From NCBI GenBank assembly GCA_016209995.1, contig JACQVC010000515.1, forward strand, positions 1-16,503: a DNA stretch of 16,503 bases, read 5' to 3'. The position numbers were made by a program, and so were the translations under genes. This document shows, piece after piece, positions 13,653 to 16,503 of this stretch. A model generated the notes under the pieces. It was not told where the DNA came from, ran no database searches, and saw only the letters and a program-made list of their open reading frames with translations. Source of the stretch: Gemmatimonadota bacterium (GTDB taxonomy: Bacteria > Gemmatimonadota > Gemmatimonadetes > Longimicrobiales > Gaopeijiaceae). How positions within the stretch are numbered: the stretch's first letter is position 1; each line of letters starts with the position of its first letter.

Positions 13653-16503
13653 CAGCGGATGATCACGAACTTGCCGAGCTTGCGGCCGAGCTCGCGACTG
13701 TCGTCACTCAGCGCCGTGACGACAAACAGGTAGAGGCCAGACGCCATCCGGTTACCCTCTCGGGTCTGGAGGTCGAAGAAGAGGTCGCCCTGCCCCGCGC
13801 TGACGGCGCCCAGCCGCGCCTGCGCTAGGTCTTCGGGTCCCCAGCTCAGCTCTTGTACGAACTGTCCCGCCACGGTGTAGATGCGGAGGCGGCCACGCGG
13901 CGGCAGGTGCGTGAAGATGATCTGCTCGCCAATGCGCGAGAAGCCGGTATACGGATTAGGCACCACGTTCACCTGATCGAGACCCGCGCGGATTTCTTCC
14001 GCGGTGATCTGCGAGCCTACCTTGGCGGGCCGCACGTCGAACGTGAATTGGCTCTGGGTGCTGAAGCCCACGAAGTAGCGTACGCTGAGCGCGTGATCCC
14101 GGGTCGCGGCCACGTAGAGGCTCGCACCGCGTCCTCGCACCGGGTTGCAGCCCAGCGGTCGGAAGACGCTGCCCGGGTCGCAGCCCAGCAGCGCGGTCGC
14201 CCAGGCGACCGCATTGCTTCCGCCCACGCTCTCCACGAGGATCAGCTCGTCGCCCGGGAGCCAGGCGTCGCCCGGTACCGCCACCGTCATGGTGTCGGCT
14301 CCGCTTCCCAGCCGCCGGACGTTGGCTCTGCGCTTCAGCATGATGGCGCTGACGTCGGCGTTGAACGTCGCATTGCGGATCTTGAAGGGGAGCGATGCCT
14401 GGACAATGTCGCTTTGCACGAGCGCGCCGGCCGCCGTCGAGTCCGCCCGCGTCCCTCGTGCCAGGAACGCGGCCCTGGCCAGAGCCAGCGCGGCTGCGCT
14501 CGGCGCCATGGTAGTCTGCGCCACGGGCCTGCTGGAAAGTGAGAGCGCGAACGCCTGCGCCACGGCGCCGGGATTGTTGAAGTCCAGGACAAAGGGCGCA
14601 CCCGGCCCGAAGGCGTCACCCTGCCAAGCGAAGACGTACTCGCCAAACCTGGCGGTCGCGCCACGTCTCGCGCTGGCCGATCGCCACGTCACCGAAGGTG
14701 AAGTCAACGGCTCCAGTCTCTCGCCTCCCAGAGAGTAGGACGAACCCTCGAATCCCCCGGGCTCGTGTCTCACGTTGAGGAGGATACCGGGGAAATCGGA
14801 CCGACCCAGGAAGGTGCCGGGCGTGGTCTTCTCGCCATCCAATACAGTGCTGGCAAGGAGCGGTACGCTGGTGCCTCGCACGAGCAGGGCGGTCAGCGTG
14901 TCGAACGTGGAGGTGACGAACACCAGGTTTCCCTGCACCGTGCGTTCCGACCTGGTTTCCCCGTTCACGGTGATACCATCGGCTCCACTCACCTGCGATG
15001 TGAAGATGGTTTGGCCCGTACGCTTGTCGCGCGCATCGATGCGAGTGCTCACGCTGAGCAGCTTGGCGAGCGTCGCCGTCTCGTAAATCTCGGTTCGTGT
15101 GACCGTGACCTGATCGGCAAAGAGAACGCGGTAAGCCCCGGAGCGGGGTGCATCCGTGGCCGGCGTGATACTCAGCTGCTCGAAGCCCTCGGGCGCGAGC
15201 TTCGCGGCTCCAGACTGAGCGGCCAACACCGCGGCAGCCCGCTGCGAGCCTGCCTGAAAGGAAGCGGGCACGTAGACGCGCGCGACTTGCGGGGCCTCCG
15301 CCGCGACGGTGATGGGGTTCATGATCTTGGGCGCCAGGTCGAGTCGGCTGGCCCGCAGCGTCCCGGTCGCGTCTTCTTCGATCACTTCGAAGGATGCGCC
15401 TCGCGTTTCACTCACCAGAACGTACGTGTAGGTGAGGCCGGCCGTGACCTCACGGTCTTCGATCACGGACGGTACGTCGTCCGCCGGCCAGGTACGGTAC
15501 GGCAGCCAGCCGATGTCGGTGAACTTGCCGTCCTCGGCCGGATCGCCCTTGCAGTCGAAATCGTTCGTGAATGAGCTGCCTCCATCGCACGACTTCAGGA
15601 GGTGCACGAACTCGACGTTGTCACGCGCGCGCTCCCGGATTTTCGTGAGCAGATGGCTGTTCAGCTCGGCCAGCCGGGAGCCCTCGAGGGCGGTCGCCTG
15701 CTCCATCAGGAAGGGGTCCACCCAGTCGGTCACCTGGGTGTCATCCAGGAAGAGCGAAAGCTGACGGCCGAGCGCCGTCGTGGACACGTCGACCGAGCTG
15801 ATGCTCGCGACCGGCGCGGCTGACGGCCCTCTGAAGAAGTTGAGGTACATGTTCTGAATGGCCTTGACCATCCTTTCCAACTGGTCCTTACCCTCGGGCG
15901 CGACTGCGAAGGCCATGACGTACGCAGCTGTGTCGCCGGCGGCGAGGCGGAAGGGGCCGACGGTGTTCACGACGCCCACGTTCCCGTAGCCGTTGAGAAA
16001 CCCGCCCGGCAGCGTGTCACTCCAGGCCACCGCACACCCACCTCGCCCGCAGGAGTCCAGGTACAGCGTGTCGGGACGGCCGTCGTGATTCCAGTCCCAG
16101 GCGCCGGGCACGTAGCGCTTGAAGCCTGTCCGCTCGGGGAAACCCTCAGGGCGGAAGGTGTGCCAGTAATCGCGATCGCTGACCGAGACCGGGTCGAACA
16201 GGTTACGGGAGCCGGCTACGTTGATCTCCTGTGAGGAGATCAGTCCGAACATGCGCTGCTGGCCGTCCGGATCGTTCCAGCGCTCCCAAACCGTTTGCGT
16301 GCACGCCCTGAATCCGCACATGTGGCCATGCTGCAGGGTGATCGTGTCGCCCGCGTTCGGATGCCCCGGATCGTAGAACCGCGAGCCCGGGCGGCTCAAC
16401 AGCTTATTCCGCAGATCGCCGATCGGACTCTTCAGGACCACCTGCGCGGCGGCGCCGTGCCGGCTCCCGCCCACGATACCGGTCCCCACGCTCGGACAGG
16501 TGA
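13652..16503 (-). CDS. Large secreted protein with FlgD/type IX-like C-terminal domain (5' end outside window)
   Basis: About 949 residues are visible and the frame is still open at the right edge (a GTG at 16489 is not needed as start), so the N-terminus and signal peptide lie beyond it. Near the visible N-terminus is a calcium-type loop DWNHDGRPDTLY, then SCGRGGC. After these comes GPFRLAAGDTAAYVMAFAV, a segment often seen in very large secreted FCB proteins. The middle is beta-rich with a fibronectin-like stretch (VTAGLTYTYVLVSET). The last ~90 residues match the FlgD-like Ig/type IX sorting-domain pattern: VNVVPNPYTGFSR, FTHLPPRGRLRIYTVAG, FFDLQTREGNRMASGLYLFV and final GKLGKFVIIR-like strand (actual KLGKFVIIR). 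No catalytic motif was recognised. The stop overlaps the start of the PorV-family gene, suggesting a cargo and outer-membrane partner pair. Function unknown. Confidence 0.8.
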   Translation of the reverse strand, partial: TCPSVGTGIVGGSRHGAAAQVVLKSPIGDLRNKLLSRPGSRFYDPGHPNAGDTITLQHGHMCGFRACTQTVWERWNDPDGQQRMFGLISSQEINVAGSRNLFDPVSVSDRDYWHTFRPEGFPERTGFKRYVPGAWDWNHDGRPDTLYLDSCGRGGCAVAWSDTLPGGFLNGYGNVGVVNTVGPFRLAAGDTAAYVMAFAVAPEGKDQLERMVKAIQNMYLNFFRGPSAAPVASISSVDVSTTALGRQLSLFLDDTQVTDWVDPFLMEQATALEGSRLAELNSHLLTKIRERARDNVEFVHLLKSCDGGSSFTNDFDCKGDPAEDGKFTDIGWLPYRTWPADDVPSVIEDREVTAGLTYTYVLVSETRGASFEVIEEDATGTLRASRLDLAPKIMNPITVAAEAPQVARVYVPASFQAGSQRAAAVLAAQSGAAKLAPEGFEQLSITPATDAPRSGAYRVLFADQVTVTRTEIYETATLAKLLSVSTRIDARDKRTGQTIFTSQVSGADGITVNGETRSERTVQGNLVFVTSTFDTLTALLVRGTSVPLLASTVLDGEKTTPGTFLGRSDFPGILLNVRHEPGGFEGSSYSLGGERLEPLTSPSVTWRSASARRGATARFGEYVFAWQGDAFGPGAPFVLDFNNPGAVAQAFALSLSSRPVAQTTMAPSAAALALARAAFLARGTRADSTAAGALVQSDIVQASLPFKIRNATFNADVSAIMLKRRANVRRLGSGADTMTVAVPGDAWLPGDELILVESVGGSNAVAWATALLGCDPGSVFRPLGCNPVRGRGASLYVAATRDHALSVRYFVGFSTQSQFTFDVRPAKVGSQITAEEIRAGLDQVNVVPNPYTGFSRIGEQIIFTHLPPRGRLRIYTVAGQFVQELSWGPEDLAQARLGAVSAGQGDLFFDLQTREGNRMASGLYLFVVTALSDDSRELGRKLGKFVIIR

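Overview
The window is GC-rich, gene-dense bacterial chromosome. All genes but one lie on the minus strand, so the description is easiest read from the right edge leftward. There are no tRNA or rRNA genes, no CRISPR array, no transposase and no phage genes. The host is diderm: there are outer-membrane beta-barrels and lipoproteins with lipoboxes. A PorV/PorQ-family protein sits beside a secreted protein with a FlgD/type IX-like C-terminal domain, which points to the FCB group. Gemmatimonadota or a related uncultured lineage is my best guess; this is inference, since no marker gene was compared.

Layout from right to left. (1) 16503-9832 is an envelope and secretion block. It holds a very large secreted protein cut by the right edge, a PorV/PorQ-family barrel whose start overlaps its stop (TGATG), a small outer-membrane beta-barrel, and a ~590-residue lipoprotein of unknown function. 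A 139-bp inverted pair of 27-nt palindromic repeats (REPIN/NIME-like) lies between a consensus Shine-Dalgarno and the apparent start codon of the lipoprotein. (2) 9819-6426 follows after only 12 nt: tyrS, a stand-alone mannose-6-phosphate-isomerase-type cupin, folK, and a lipoprotein zinc metalloprotease that overlaps folK by a GTGA. These are tightly packed and could be read through from the envelope block. (3) 5625-6398 is the only plus-strand gene, a CPBP/CAAX-like membrane protease homologue; its ATG overlaps the divergent aroB ATG in a single CATG. (4) 5626-2738 holds aroB and then a class I acyl-CoA synthetase with its own likely sigma70-type promoter. (5) 2603-780 encodes an NYN ribonuclease-fold protein with two OST-HTH/LOTUS domains and a C-terminal helix-hairpin-helix. 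(6) 701-1 is the N-terminal part of etfB, running off the left edge.

Together: etfB and the acyl-CoA synthetase fit fatty-acid activation and beta-oxidation electron transfer, aroB and folK are shikimate and folate steps, and tyrS is housekeeping. The least explained parts are the four-gene envelope block with its repeat insertion and the MARF1-like NYN-LOTUS protein. No gene-free stretch exceeds 300 bases; the longest is 4337-4528, which holds the acyl-CoA synthetase promoter.
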